Shown here: piece after piece, positions 28,114 to 36,078 of the stretch
Numbering within the stretch: position 1 is the stretch's first letter
How the letters are laid out: each line of letters opens with the position of its first letter
From: Epilithonimonas caeni DSM 17710
GTDB taxonomy: Bacteria; Bacteroidota; Bacteroidia; Flavobacteriales; Weeksellaceae
Direction of reading: 5' to 3'
Assembly (NCBI RefSeq): GCF_000426465.1
Contig: NZ_AUFK01000009.1
Span: forward strand, 620,001-684,000
DNA: 64,000 nt
Program-made: the position numbers and the translations under genes
The notes under the pieces: model-generated
What the model saw: only the letters and a program-made list of their open reading frames with translations
The model's database searches: none
What the model was told of the DNA's origin: nothing

Positions 28114-29190
28114 ATGAAAAAATGTATTTTTATTCTCTGTGTTGGAATGTTTGGTTTGATGAATGCTCAGGAACCAGCCGGATATTACAGCACTGCAACC
28201 GGATTGACCGGCTATGCACTTAAAACAAAACTTGGAGAGATCATCACCAGCGGATATGTCACAAAAAGCTATGATGCTCTTTACACAGGTTATCCGACAA
28301 CAGATACCGACAACTTTTATGAAAAAGACGGATCGGTTTTGGACATCTACTCAGAAAATCCAACAGGAACAGACCCTTACAATTATCAACATGGTGTGAA
28401 AAAATGTGGTAACTATTCAGTAGAGGGTGATTGTTACAACAGGGAACACTCGATCCCACAAAGTCTTTTTAATGAAGCAAGCCCAATGGTTTCAGACATC
28501 CAGCATATCCTTCCTACAGATGGTAAGGTAAATGGTATGAGAAGCAATTATCCTTATGGCAAAGTTAATAACCCGACCTGGACCTCTAAGAACGGATCTA
28601 AAGTTGGACCAAATGCTTCATCGGGATACGCTGGAACTGTTTTTGAACCGATCAATGAGTTCAAAGGTGATGTTGCAAGAGTTTTATTGTATTTCGTAAC
28701 AAGATATCAGACAAGACTTTCCAGCTTCTCAAGTGGAAACATCCTTAATACAAGCAATGTAAATAAAGGGCTTACAGATTGGGAACTGAATTTAATGTTA
28801 CAATGGCATCAGCAGGATCCGGTTTCTGAAAGAGAAATTGCAAGAAACAATGCAGCCTACACTTATCAGAAAAATAGAAACCCTTTCATCGACCATCCTG
28901 AATGGGTAACAGAAATTTGGGGAGCAGCTCCAATGGCAGTAGATGATGCTTCTTTTTCCAAAAACCTGAATATTGCGCCAAATCCGGTAAAAGGAAACGT
29001 GATCAACGTAACCGGAGACAAAGATCTGAAACAATTCAAAAAAGCATTTATCTACAATATGGTAGGTCAAAATGTTCAAACGATCGAGAATCCTTTCCAA
29101 AACGGAAATACGATCACTTTGAAAAATCTTCCGAAAGGTATCTACATCTTGAAAACCGGAGAATTGAACACGAAATTTATCGTTGATTAA
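28114..29190 (+). CDS. Secreted endonuclease I with T9SS sorting domain (copy 2)
   Basis: A 358-residue paralog of the preceding gene with the same layout: signal peptide (cleavage near MNAQ), endonuclease I motif CYNREHSIP, SDIQHILPTDG, RNPFIDHPEW, and a C-terminal T9SS sorting domain ending GIYILKTGELNTKFIVD. It is about 20 residues shorter, mainly from gaps in the first third. Divergence in the catalytic half but near identity in the sorting domain suggests a tandem duplication, with selection or gene conversion keeping the tail alike. It has its own 5' region and terminator. Confidence 0.92.
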   Translation: MKKCIFILCVGMFGLMNAQEPAGYYSTATGLTGYALKTKLGEIITSGYVTKSYDALYTGYPTTDTDNFYEKDGSVLDIYSENPTGTDPYNYQHGVKKCGNYSVEGDCYNREHSIPQSLFNEASPMVSDIQHILPTDGKVNGMRSNYPYGKVNNPTWTSKNGSKVGPNASSGYAGTVFEPINEFKGDVARVLLYFVTRYQTRLSSFSSGNILNTSNVNKGLTDWELNLMLQWHQQDPVSEREIARNNAAYTYQKNRNPFIDHPEWVTEIWGAAPMAVDDASFSKNLNIAPNPVKGNVINVTGDKDLKQFKKAFIYNMVGQNVQTIENPFQNGNTITLKNLPKGIYILKTGELNTKFIVD

Positions 29191-29218
29191 TTGTCTTAAA
29201 CAAATATTAAAAACCTGG

Positions 29219-29248
29219 AATCAGTTGCTTGTGCAGCTGATTTTTTTT
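29219..29248 (+). terminator. Terminator after endonuclease I copy 2
   Basis: AATCAGTTGC/GCAGCTGATT stem with one G-T pair, 4-nt loop, then eight T. Confidence 0.7.
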
Positions 29249-29274
29249 ACCTTGAAACTTCAAAAAAATTTAAA

Positions 29275-29943
29275 ATGAAATATAACAGACAGCTTTTCAA
29301 AAAGCTTTTTTTCTTTGCATTGATCCTTAACTCTCTCTTATTCTTCGCTCAAGACAAACCTTATTGGAAAGAGATCCAGGAGTTCAAAAAAATAGATCAG
29401 ACGAACGGGATCCCAAAGAAACCAATTCTGTTTCTCGGAAGTTCTTCTTTTACTTATTGGAAAGATGTGAATGATTATTTTCCGAACAAAAACATTCTGA
29501 ATCGTGCATTCGGAGGTTCCAGATTATTGGACCTTAATAATTATTCTGAAGAACTTTTGGCTCCTTACGATCCTAGACAAATCGTTATCTATTGCGGAGA
29601 AAATGATATTGCTACTGATCATCCTACCCCAGCAGAAGTTCTGGAAAGATTCAAAACATTCTTTGGAAAGATTCGTCAAAAATATCCGAAAGTTCCTGTT
29701 GCCTATGTTTCTATCAAATATTCACCAAGTCGTGAACAATTTTGGCCACAGATGAAAGAGCTTAATGAATCAATAGAAGCCTTCCTCAAAACTCAAAAAA
29801 GAGCAAAATTTATTGATATCACCAAAGTAATGAACGATGAAAATGGAAAAGTAAGAACAGACATTTTCAAAGAAGATATGCTGCACATGAAACCCGAAGG
29901 TTATCAACTTTGGACAAAAGTGATGAAGCCTTATTTAAAATAA
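29275..29943 (+). CDS. SGNH/GDSL-type hydrolase, secreted
   Basis: A 222-residue protein with a signal peptide (cleavage near LFFAQ) and the SGNH signatures: block I ILFLGSSSFTYW (catalytic Ser), a block II Gly in NRAFGGSRL, block III YCGENDIA (Asn), and block V DMLHMKPEGY (Asp-x2-His). This is a periplasmic esterase/lipase of the platelet-activating-factor acetylhydrolase-like group. The substrate is unknown. A long palindromic terminator follows. Confidence 0.88.
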   Translation: MKYNRQLFKKLFFFALILNSLLFFAQDKPYWKEIQEFKKIDQTNGIPKKPILFLGSSSFTYWKDVNDYFPNKNILNRAFGGSRLLDLNNYSEELLAPYDPRQIVIYCGENDIATDHPTPAEVLERFKTFFGKIRQKYPKVPVAYVSIKYSPSREQFWPQMKELNESIEAFLKTQKRAKFIDITKVMNDENGKVRTDIFKEDMLHMKPEGYQLWTKVMKPYLK

Positions 29944-29963
29944 AATTTTCAAAACATCACGTC

Positions 29964-29994
29964 AATTCCTTAATTTTCAAATAATTAAGGAATT
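29964..29994 (+). terminator. Palindromic terminator
   Basis: AATTCCTTAATT and AATTAAGGAATT form a perfect 12-bp stem with a 7-nt loop, then a T-rich tract. Confidence 0.6.
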
Positions 29995-30005
29995 TGAATT
30001 TTTAA

Positions 30006-30036
30006 TTTGTATTTATTCTAAATTAATTTATATTTG
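30006..30036 (+). promoter_or_regulatory. Consensus Bacteroidota promoter
   Basis: TTTG (30006-30009), 19-bp spacer and TATATTTG (30029-30036) form one of the best -33/-7 pairs in the window. It is 5 nt upstream of a 50-codon ORF. Confidence 0.6.
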
Positions 30037-30041
30037 CAGCT

Positions 30042-30194
30042 ATGATTCAACCAGTTATAGCTTTCAAGATTGCACCGTTGGCTCCGGCTTACGGAAACGA
30101 CGAAATGATGTATTGCGACAAGAAAAAATGCTGCAAAAAATTCAAGAAAGGAAAGCGTTGCAAAAAATGTCCCGGAAGAGCTAAAATCAGCTAA
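30042..30194 (+). CDS. Small Cys/Lys-rich protein, 50 aa
   Basis: A 50-residue ORF begins 5 nt after a near-consensus promoter. The first half is neutral ([20 protein letters not shown]). The second is strongly basic with five cysteines ([20 protein letters not shown]), ending PGRAKIS. The Cys spacing (C-x4-C-C-x8-C-x2-C) suggests metal binding, perhaps with nucleic-acid contact. It overlaps the convergent DnaJ-domain gene by 8 bp at the 3' ends. No family recognised. Support comes from the promoter and the conserved-looking composition only. Confidence 0.6.
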   Translation: MIQPVIAFKIAPLAPAYGNDEMMYCDKKKCCKKFKKGKRCKKCPGRAKIS

Positions 30195-30831
30195 ACATCA
30201 GCCACACAATCAAAGCAACTAATACTAAAAATATAAGTACAGAAGCCATCTTGGAAAAGTTGACTTCTTTTTTTTGTGGCTTTTGGAAAGTTTCAGAAGG
30301 ATTATATAATGATTCCTTTTCTTCAGAATTCAGTTCCGATTCTGCTAATTCTGTGATCGTAATTCCCTGAACGATTGTTTTATGAAGAACTGTATTGGTT
30401 GCGTGAAGCAAAATCTGGAATTTCCCTTGGGAATCGAACTCCTTAATTCTGATCGTTCGTTCGCCATTTGGTTTTTCTAACCCGAAAGGCACTATTTTTA
30501 CAAGGTCGGCATCATAAGTATTCCAATAAATGGTAATTTCTTCACCTTTTTGCGCCCGGATCTTACTCGCAGAAAAATTCTTGATCTTCGGAGGAAGAAT
30601 GCTTTTAACATTTCTTTGCTGGCTGGAAAGGTTCTGGTCATAGAGTCGTCTCCTGTCCGTATCAGTTAGTGTTTCATAAGCTTCTTTGATTTCTTTGAAT
30701 CTATCTGAGAAAAACTCGTCATTATCATTTTTATCGGGATGATATTTCAGAGACAGCTTTCTATAGGCTTTTTTGATGTCTTCCGCAGAAGCATTTTGAG
30801 GAATTCCGAGAAAATAATAGTAATCCTTCAC
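30187..30831 (-). CDS. J-domain protein with C-terminal membrane anchor
   Basis: A 214-residue protein whose first about 65 residues are a J domain ([24 protein letters not shown] motif in [24 protein letters not shown]), which would stimulate a Hsp70 ATPase. The middle is a beta-rich domain without zinc fingers ([20 protein letters not shown]). The last about 20 residues are a transmembrane helix ([19 protein letters not shown]). This is a type-III J-protein anchored in the membrane, not DnaJ itself. Its promoter lies in the gap to the 79-aa gene. Confidence 0.85.
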   Translation of the reverse strand: MKDYYYFLGIPQNASAEDIKKAYRKLSLKYHPDKNDNDEFFSDRFKEIKEAYETLTDTDRRRLYDQNLSSQQRNVKSILPPKIKNFSASKIRAQKGEEITIYWNTYDADLVKIVPFGLEKPNGERTIRIKEFDSQGKFQILLHATNTVLHKTIVQGITITELAESELNSEEKESLYNPSETFQKPQKKEVNFSKMASVLIFLVLVALIVWLMFS

Positions 30832-30869
30832 AAAGCAAATTTAACGATTTCAAAACTTTTCATCAACAA

Positions 30870-30899
30870 AAAAACGGAAAGCTCTCACTTTCCGTTTTT
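30870..30899 (-). terminator. Terminator (serves minus-strand 79-aa gene)
   Basis: AAAAACGGAAAG/CTTTCCGTTTTT perfect 12-bp stem, 6-nt loop, T-rich on both strands. Confidence 0.75.
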
Positions 30900-30929
30900 T
30901 CTAACAATTTAATTTAATTCTCTGAAAAA

Positions 30930-31169
30930 TTATTCTGCAGTTCTCGGCTTGCAGCATCCTCTTCCGAATTGCGTTCTCACTTTTTCCTTCAGAGAGTTGT
31001 ATTCCTCATCATTCATCGTCCTGATTCTGTCTGCAAATCCGAACGGTGTTCTTTCTTTCACGTCATACTCGTCGAAGATTCCTCTTACGAATGCTTTTCT
31101 TTTTTGTGCTTTTTTGGCGATGATTGCGATAGCTGCTAAACCTGCGATGGCTAAAATTCCTTTTTTCAT
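30930..31169 (-). CDS. Small membrane-anchored hypothetical protein, 79 aa
   Basis: N-terminal hydrophobic helix (GILAIAGLAAIAIIAKKAQKR) followed by a charged soluble segment with a Cys pair near the end (GRGCCKPRTAE). No recognised family. The AT-rich upstream leader, ATG and strong terminator downstream support a real gene. Its location next to a membrane-anchored J-protein is noted but no link is proven. Confidence 0.7.
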   Translation of the reverse strand: MKKGILAIAGLAAIAIIAKKAQKRKAFVRGIFDEYDVKERTPFGFADRIRTMNDEEYNSLKEKVRTQFGRGCCKPRTAE

Positions 31170-31412
31170 TTTTTTAAAGTTTTACGTTTTACATTTAGGA
31201 AGACGCAATCTCAAATCTTTTACTTTAAATATTTTTTCGGGCACCTTTATCCGTCTTCTACTCCCGCTTTTTTATTTTTTTGTCAAAAAATAAAAAGAGC
31301 TCCGTTCAAGCCGAGGCGCGCTGCGCTCAATACAAACATCTCTCATCAGATAGAAATTACTACCAATTTTGTAACTTTAAAATTTTCAGAATTAAAATAT
31401 TTATTACGAAAA

Positions 31413-31958
31413 ATGAGAAAAATAATATTAGACTTGGCAGTAACTTTAGACGGTTTTATAGAAGGTCCTAATGGTGAAATCGATTGGTGTATTATGGACA
31501 ACGATATGGGCTTTGACGATTTCTTATCATCTATTGATACCATTTTCTATGGGCGGATAAGTTATGATGCTTGGGGAAATTTTCAACCAGAAAGCAGTGT
31601 CGATGACGTTGAAAAGGATCTTTGGAGCAATGTTCATTCAAAGAAAAAATACGTTTTCTCAAGACAAAACAGACAAGATGAAAATGCGATTTTCATTAAT
31701 TCTCATATACAGACAAAAGTTGAAGAAATAAAAAAAGAAACCGGAAAAGATATTTGGTTGTATGGCGGTGCAAGTTTGATCAAAACATTTATTCAATCAA
31801 ACCTTGTAGATGTTTACCGAATCTCCGTTCATCCAATAGCATTAGGGAGTGGAAAACCATTGTTTGAAGATTTAACCGAGCAACTAAATCTCAAACTAAT
31901 AAAAACAAATATCTTTAAATCAGGAGTTGTACAATTGATTTATGAACCATTGAAATAA
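31413..31958 (+). CDS. Dihydrofolate reductase-family (RibD C-terminal-like) protein
   Basis: A 181-residue oxidoreductase-like protein with the family pattern KIILDLAVTLDGFIEGPNGEIDW at the start, DTIFYGRISYDAW, and WLYGGASLIKTFI toward the C-terminus (NADPH-binding region). These YyaP/YwjB-like proteins share the DHFR fold, but most have no proven reductase substrate. A second member lies at 32446-33009 on the other strand, the first sign of a cluster of related small-domain families up to 35965. A hairpin follows. Confidence 0.87.
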   Translation: MRKIILDLAVTLDGFIEGPNGEIDWCIMDNDMGFDDFLSSIDTIFYGRISYDAWGNFQPESSVDDVEKDLWSNVHSKKKYVFSRQNRQDENAIFINSHIQTKVEEIKKETGKDIWLYGGASLIKTFIQSNLVDVYRISVHPIALGSGKPLFEDLTEQLNLKLIKTNIFKSGVVQLIYEPLK

Positions 31959-31965
31959 TAAATTA

Positions 31966-31991
31966 AAAAGCCTTGCGATCGCAAAGCTTTT
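31966..31991. terminator. Bidirectional palindromic terminator
   Basis: AAAAGCC-TTGCGATCGCAA-AGCTTTT; the centre is a perfect 12-bp palindrome. It lies between convergent genes. Confidence 0.6.
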
Positions 31992-31994
31992 ATT

Positions 31995-32438
31995 TTAAGT
32001 AGTTTTCATAAAGTCGAAAGCACCTTTCCGCAGATGTATTCCATATTCCAACCACGCTTTCATACAAGCCAGAAAATTGGCCCAGCCTTCGGTTTGACCG
32101 ACTGCCCACTTTATGCCTTTTTCATCACTGCTATGCCCTTCTTCCGCAACTTTTATTGCTGTGTTATTTTCAGCTAACTGTTGTAACTCAATTGTCACAA
32201 CAGAATTTGGGTCCCAGACAAAAACAATTTTTTCGTTGGGAATAATCTCTTTCGTTGTCAATGGATAAGAACCATCAAATTCCGGGAAAGACCAAAAGAT
32301 CTCCTTATCGGTTTCCATTCTCCCGGAACCTTCGGAAATGAAATAATTCTGCATTATTTCCGGATTGATGATCGCTTCAAAAACTTCCGAAACAGGCTTC
32401 TGAATTCCGATAGATGCTTTTGCTGTTACTTTTTCCAT
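31995..32438 (-). CDS. SRPBCC (AHSA1-like) domain protein
   Basis: A 147-residue START/Bet v1-like protein of the AHSA1 subfamily. It shows an alternating amphipathic start (ASIGIQKPVSEVFEAIINPE), central beta strands (EIIPNEKIVFVWD), and a closing long helix with the typical pattern GWANFLACMKAWLEYG. Likely binds a hydrophobic ligand or acts in a cochaperone-like role. It is one of three SRPBCC genes in this 4-kb cluster. Confidence 0.87.
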   Translation of the reverse strand: MEKVTAKASIGIQKPVSEVFEAIINPEIMQNYFISEGSGRMETDKEIFWSFPEFDGSYPLTTKEIIPNEKIVFVWDPNSVVTIELQQLAENNTAIKVAEEGHSSDEKGIKWAVGQTEGWANFLACMKAWLEYGIHLRKGAFDFMKTT

Positions 32439-32445
32439 TTTATTT

Positions 32446-33009
32446 TTAGGTTGTATAATTCAGTTCTGTCACACCATTAGTGAATTGTTGGGTACTCAGG
32501 AGTTTCAGATTAATTTTCTCTTTAATGTCCACAAATAAAGGGATACCTTCACCAAGAACAACCGGATTAACAAACAACCAATAACCATCAATCAAATTCT
32601 GCTGAATCAGTGAATGAGTAGCGGACGGACTTCCAAAAATTAAAATATCTTTTCCTTCTTGTTGTTTTATCTCATTGATTCTGTCTGCAAGGTTATCATT
32701 AATAATTGTCGTTTTGTTTGAATCCTGACTCTCGATTGTTCTGGACAAAACAATTTTGTTTACACCTTTGTACCATCTCGAATGTTCAACATCGTGCTTA
32801 CTTGCATTCGGTTTGTCAGCAGCTGTCGGCCAGTAACTTTCCATCATCTGATAAGTCACGCGACCATACATTGCCGTGTCACTTTCGCCAATACGTTGAG
32901 CTACAAAATCAAAAATCTCTTCATCAACTTTTATCCAATCCATTTCTCCGTCTGGACCTGCAACATAACCGTCCAGAGATATGTGCATAAAAGAAATTAT
33001 TTTTCTCAT
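32446..33009 (-). CDS. Dihydrofolate reductase-family protein, second copy
   Basis: A 187-residue protein of the same family as 31413-31958: MRKIISFMHISLDGYVAGPDGEMDWIKVDE, DTAMYGRVTYQMM and DILIFGSPSATHSLIQ. It ends 7 bp before the SRPBCC gene downstream and starts 6 bp after the VOC gene upstream, so it is embedded in a minus-strand operon. Probable NADPH-dependent enzyme with unknown substrate. Confidence 0.87.
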   Translation of the reverse strand: MRKIISFMHISLDGYVAGPDGEMDWIKVDEEIFDFVAQRIGESDTAMYGRVTYQMMESYWPTAADKPNASKHDVEHSRWYKGVNKIVLSRTIESQDSNKTTIINDNLADRINEIKQQEGKDILIFGSPSATHSLIQQNLIDGYWLFVNPVVLGEGIPLFVDIKEKINLKLLSTQQFTNGVTELNYTT

Positions 33010-33015
33010 TATTGA

Positions 33016-33453
33016 TTATCCTTCGTAACCAGCATCTTTGCTGTAGTTGACCATCCAGTAAACCCCAAATTTATCTTTGAAGCTTCCGAAGTAGTCGCCC
33101 CAAAACTGGTCCTCCATTGGCATTTCAACTTCTCCGTCTGCAGAAAGCGCATTGAAGATCCGGTCTGCTTCTTCCCTGCTGTCCGGAAAAATAGAAATAT
33201 AATTTCCGTTTCCTTGATTCAGTTTTTGTCCCATGGACGGAACGATGTCAGAGGCCATCAAAAGGTCTTTCCCGATTGGCAATGAGATGTGCATTACCCG
33301 GTTTTTCTCATCTTCTGAAAGATGTTCGGTTCCAGGAGCATTTCCCATTTTCATTACACCGCCTATGAATTCCCCACCGAAAACGGATTGATAAAATTTG
33401 AAAGCTTCTTCTGCTGTACCATCAAAATTGAGGTATGGATTTAATTTTGGCAT
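33016..33453 (-). CDS. VOC/PhnB-like protein
   Basis: A 145-residue glyoxalase-fold (vicinal oxygen chelate) protein of the PhnB/3-demethylubiquinone-like type: LNPYLNFDGTAEEAFKFYQ, PMEDQFWGDYFGSFKDKFGV and WMVNYS. I use ATG 33453 (MPKLNPYLNF). An upstream start at 33501 would add a non-conserved tail. It is one of three VOC genes nearby. Confidence 0.87.
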   Translation of the reverse strand: MPKLNPYLNFDGTAEEAFKFYQSVFGGEFIGGVMKMGNAPGTEHLSEDEKNRVMHISLPIGKDLLMASDIVPSMGQKLNQGNGNYISIFPDSREEADRIFNALSADGEVEMPMEDQFWGDYFGSFKDKFGVYWMVNYSKDAGYEG

Positions 33454-33618
33454 TTTTTTATTTTTTTGAAGTTTGTTATTAATTAAAACCACAAAAGTCA
33501 CAAAAGGAAGAATTTATTTAAATTTTTCCAAGCTTAATTTTTTCAATCTTAAATTCTTAATGTTGAAAAAAATATTTAATGATTTTTCAAGCTTTTATGA
33601 CTTTGGGGTTAATATTCT

Positions 33619-34065
33619 TTAATGTTCCTGAACTTTTTCCGGGTCATCATAATTGACCATCCATTGGATTCCGAATTTATCCTGCCACATCCCGAAGTAA
33701 GCACCCCAAAATGTGTCCTGAAGTTCCATCGTCACTTTTCCACCTTCGGAAAGTTTGTCGAACAATTTCTTAGCTTCATCTTTGGACTCGGCTTTGATTG
33801 CGACTGAAAAATCATTGCCGTTTTTGTACTCGCCCATTCCAGGAAGAGAATCGCTTCCCATAATCACAGTTTCCGCAGAAATTGGAAGTGAGACGTGCAT
33901 TATCTGGTTTTTGTATTCGTCCGCCAACGGAGGCATTCCTTCCTGAGGTGGCATATCGCCGAAACGACTCCAAAATGGAACTTTGGTTCCGAATGCAGAT
34001 TCATAGAATTTGAAAGCTTCTTCACACTGACCGTGAAATGTAAGATAGGGATTGACTGCTGCCAT
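33619..34065 (-). CDS. VOC/PhnB-like protein
   Basis: A 148-residue paralog of 33016-33453: VNPYLTFHGQCEEAFKFYESA, LQDTFWGAYFGMWQDKFGIQ, WMVNYDD. Both keep the FWGDYFG/FWGAYFG block typical of PhnB-like VOC proteins, where metal may be absent. The gap to the previous gene (33454-33618) is AT-rich and may hold an internal promoter. Confidence 0.87.
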   Translation of the reverse strand: MAAVNPYLTFHGQCEEAFKFYESAFGTKVPFWSRFGDMPPQEGMPPLADEYKNQIMHVSLPISAETVIMGSDSLPGMGEYKNGNDFSVAIKAESKDEAKKLFDKLSEGGKVTMELQDTFWGAYFGMWQDKFGIQWMVNYDDPEKVQEH

Positions 34066-34088
34066 AGTTTATCTATTGAGTTTTTAAA

Positions 34089-34529
34089 TTAATTTTCAGA
34101 AAGTTTTTTTATAACTTCTAACCCTTTTTTGAAGCCGTTATCAAACATTTCTTTGAATTCATCATTAGAATCGACTTCCACTTTAAGTGTTGTTTTTCCA
34201 TTATTTTCTTCCAGATAGTAAGCTTCCAAACTTCCGTTCCAGGCCTTTACTTTTTCAGAATCCACATCTTCTACGCCATTATGAAGTTCGCCAAGATGTT
34301 TGAATATCAAATGTTTTGGCTTCTCAATACGTTCTATTGTGCTGACCATTCCGTTTTTTTTGCCAGAATCTGTGAAATAGGTTTTCCCGCCAACTTCCCA
34401 ATCGGTTATCATATTTGAATCCGGACTGAAATAATAGGTCCACTGGGAATAGGTTTTCTCATTCCACAAAATGTCCCAAACTTTTTCTGCTGGTGCAACA
34501 ATCTCGATTTGGTATTTTAATGTTTCCAT
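34089..34529 (-). CDS. SRPBCC domain protein
   Basis: A 146-residue AHSA1-like protein: YQIEIVAPAEKVWDILWNEKT at the start, TYYFSPDSNMITDWEVGGK and SLEAYYLEENNGKTTLKVEVD. It is 23 bp downstream of the next VOC gene's product boundary on the minus strand, consistent with cotranscription. A hydrophobic-ligand or stress-response role is plausible but not shown. Confidence 0.85.
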   Translation of the reverse strand: METLKYQIEIVAPAEKVWDILWNEKTYSQWTYYFSPDSNMITDWEVGGKTYFTDSGKKNGMVSTIERIEKPKHLIFKHLGELHNGVEDVDSEKVKAWNGSLEAYYLEENNGKTTLKVEVDSNDEFKEMFDNGFKKGLEVIKKLSEN

Positions 34530-34540
34530 AATTCTTTATT

Positions 34541-35395
34541 TTATGAGTTGTAATAAGCGTCTTCAATATCTTTGATGATGATTTTTTTCATTTTCATCAT
34601 TGCTCCGAAAGCTTTCTGAGCTTTTTCGACTTCGTGAGTATTGGTCAATTCAATCAATCTGTGAGGAACAATCTGCCAACTGAAACCATATTTATCCTTC
34701 AACCAGCCACACATACTTTCCTCGCCTTCTTTCGTGAATTCGTTCCAGTAATAATCGGTTTCGTCCTGGTCTTTTGTCATGATTGTCATAGAAGTTCCTT
34801 CGGTAAACTGGACTTTGTGGTCATGGGAACTGTCCATTGCCATCATCACATAATCATCGATGATGAACTGGGAATGTGCCACATTTCCAACAACATCGCC
34901 TTGGCCTTCTTCATATTCCATAATGCCCTCTATCTCAGAATCCGGGAAGATGGTTGTATAATAATTAAGGGCTTCCTTGCATTTTCCGGCATTCTTACCT
35001 GTGAACATCATTACAGGAGAAAACTTTTGTCTCGCCTTTTCAGTTCCGAGATACAATTGCCAGGAAATCCCGTATTGGTCTTCTACCCAAGCATATTTTT
35101 CGCTCCAGGGATAAGCATCCAGTTCCATCATCACTTTTCCTTTTTCAGCAAGTCTGTGATAATAGCTTTCTACTTCTCCGGCAGAATCGCACATCATCAT
35201 TAATGATAAAGTCAAATTGGGCTTGAACATTGGTCCTGCATTCAGAAACATTAATTTCTGACCTTCGATTTCTATATTAATGACCATTGGCGTATTGACC
35301 GTGATCTGACAATTTCTGAAAACAGAAGTATAAAATTCTGCAGCTTCTGCCCCGTTTTGGTTGAACCAAAAGCAGGGAAATATGTTGTTGTTCAT
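34541..35395 (-). CDS. Double-domain VOC/PhnB-like protein
   Basis: At 284 residues it is twice the length of single VOC proteins and contains two copies of the fold. The first spans about residues 5-120 (NIFPCFWFNQNGAEAAEFYT, DQYGISWQLYLG). The second spans about 130-250 (FSPVMMFTGKNAGKCKEALNYYT, WLKDKYGFSWQIVPHRL). Annotators often label such proteins 3-demethylubiquinone-9 3-methyltransferase, which is not supported. It starts the operon that continues into the SRPBCC gene. Confidence 0.87.
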   Translation of the reverse strand: MNNNIFPCFWFNQNGAEAAEFYTSVFRNCQITVNTPMVINIEIEGQKLMFLNAGPMFKPNLTLSLMMMCDSAGEVESYYHRLAEKGKVMMELDAYPWSEKYAWVEDQYGISWQLYLGTEKARQKFSPVMMFTGKNAGKCKEALNYYTTIFPDSEIEGIMEYEEGQGDVVGNVAHSQFIIDDYVMMAMDSSHDHKVQFTEGTSMTIMTKDQDETDYYWNEFTKEGEESMCGWLKDKYGFSWQIVPHRLIELTNTHEVEKAQKAFGAMMKMKKIIIKDIEDAYYNS

Positions 35396-35545
35396 TTTTT
35401 ATAGGTGTTAGATTTTAGAATCTTAATGATCTTCTAAATTTAATACAAAGTCCACAATTTTTTTAATATAGACTGTTTTTAAGGTTTACAAAGGTTCTTG
35501 CGCTTATAAAAGTTTATAATCTTTTGTGACTTTTTATGGTTCAAT

Positions 35546-35965
35546 CTAAATACTTTCTGAGTAATTCCTGAAATTATCCAGAATTGCCTGCCAGCCTTGT
35601 TGCTGCATTTCCAAAGGATTTTGATTTTCCGGGTCGAATTTTTCCGTTACCCTCGTTTTGTTATCAGATAGCTTTTCAAAAATAACTTCAATTTCTCGCC
35701 CGTCTTCAAAGTGATATTTAATGGATTCATTGTCTTTGACCTCATCGTAAATCCCAACCAGATCGAAACCGAAGCTACCATCTTTCGCCTGCATTATGAC
35801 TTCTAGTCTCCCTCCGACTTTCAAATCGTTTTTTGCTAAAGGACATTCCCAACTTTCGTGGGCAAAGTTCCAATTCACAATATGTTCCGGATCATTAAAG
35901 AAGTTCCAAACATCGTTGATGGGTTTATTGATTTCTGTAGTTACTATCAATTTTTTCATTTGCAT
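35546..35965 (-). CDS. SRPBCC domain protein
   Basis: A 139-residue AHSA1-like protein: LIVTTEINKPINDVWNFFNDPEHIVNWNFAHESWECP, GGRLEVIMQAKDGSFGFDLVGIYD and a final helix GWQAILDNF. A start at 35959 (MKKLIV) is equally possible. It is separated by 150 bp from the VOC operon, so it is probably a separate transcript. Confidence 0.85.
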   Translation of the reverse strand: MQMKKLIVTTEINKPINDVWNFFNDPEHIVNWNFAHESWECPLAKNDLKVGGRLEVIMQAKDGSFGFDLVGIYDEVKDNESIKYHFEDGREIEVIFEKLSDNKTRVTEKFDPENQNPLEMQQQGWQAILDNFRNYSESI

Positions 35966-36046
35966 TTGAATTTGTTTTATTTCAAAGTTAAATTTATTTT
36001 GAAATCATCAACTTGCCTTAGGACAATATTTGGTCTTAAAACAAAA

Positions 36047-36068
36047 AACCACTCATAAAAGAGTGATT
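36047..36068 (-). terminator. Terminator of DUF3108 gene
   Basis: AACCACTC/GAGTGATT stem with a 6-nt loop. On the minus strand a T-run follows. Confidence 0.6.
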
Positions 36069-36078
36069 TTCAATATAT

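Noticed and set aside
34541-35395. Name 3-demethylubiquinone-9 3-methyltransferase
   Set aside because: The double VOC fold has no methyltransferase motif; the name is a common database error.
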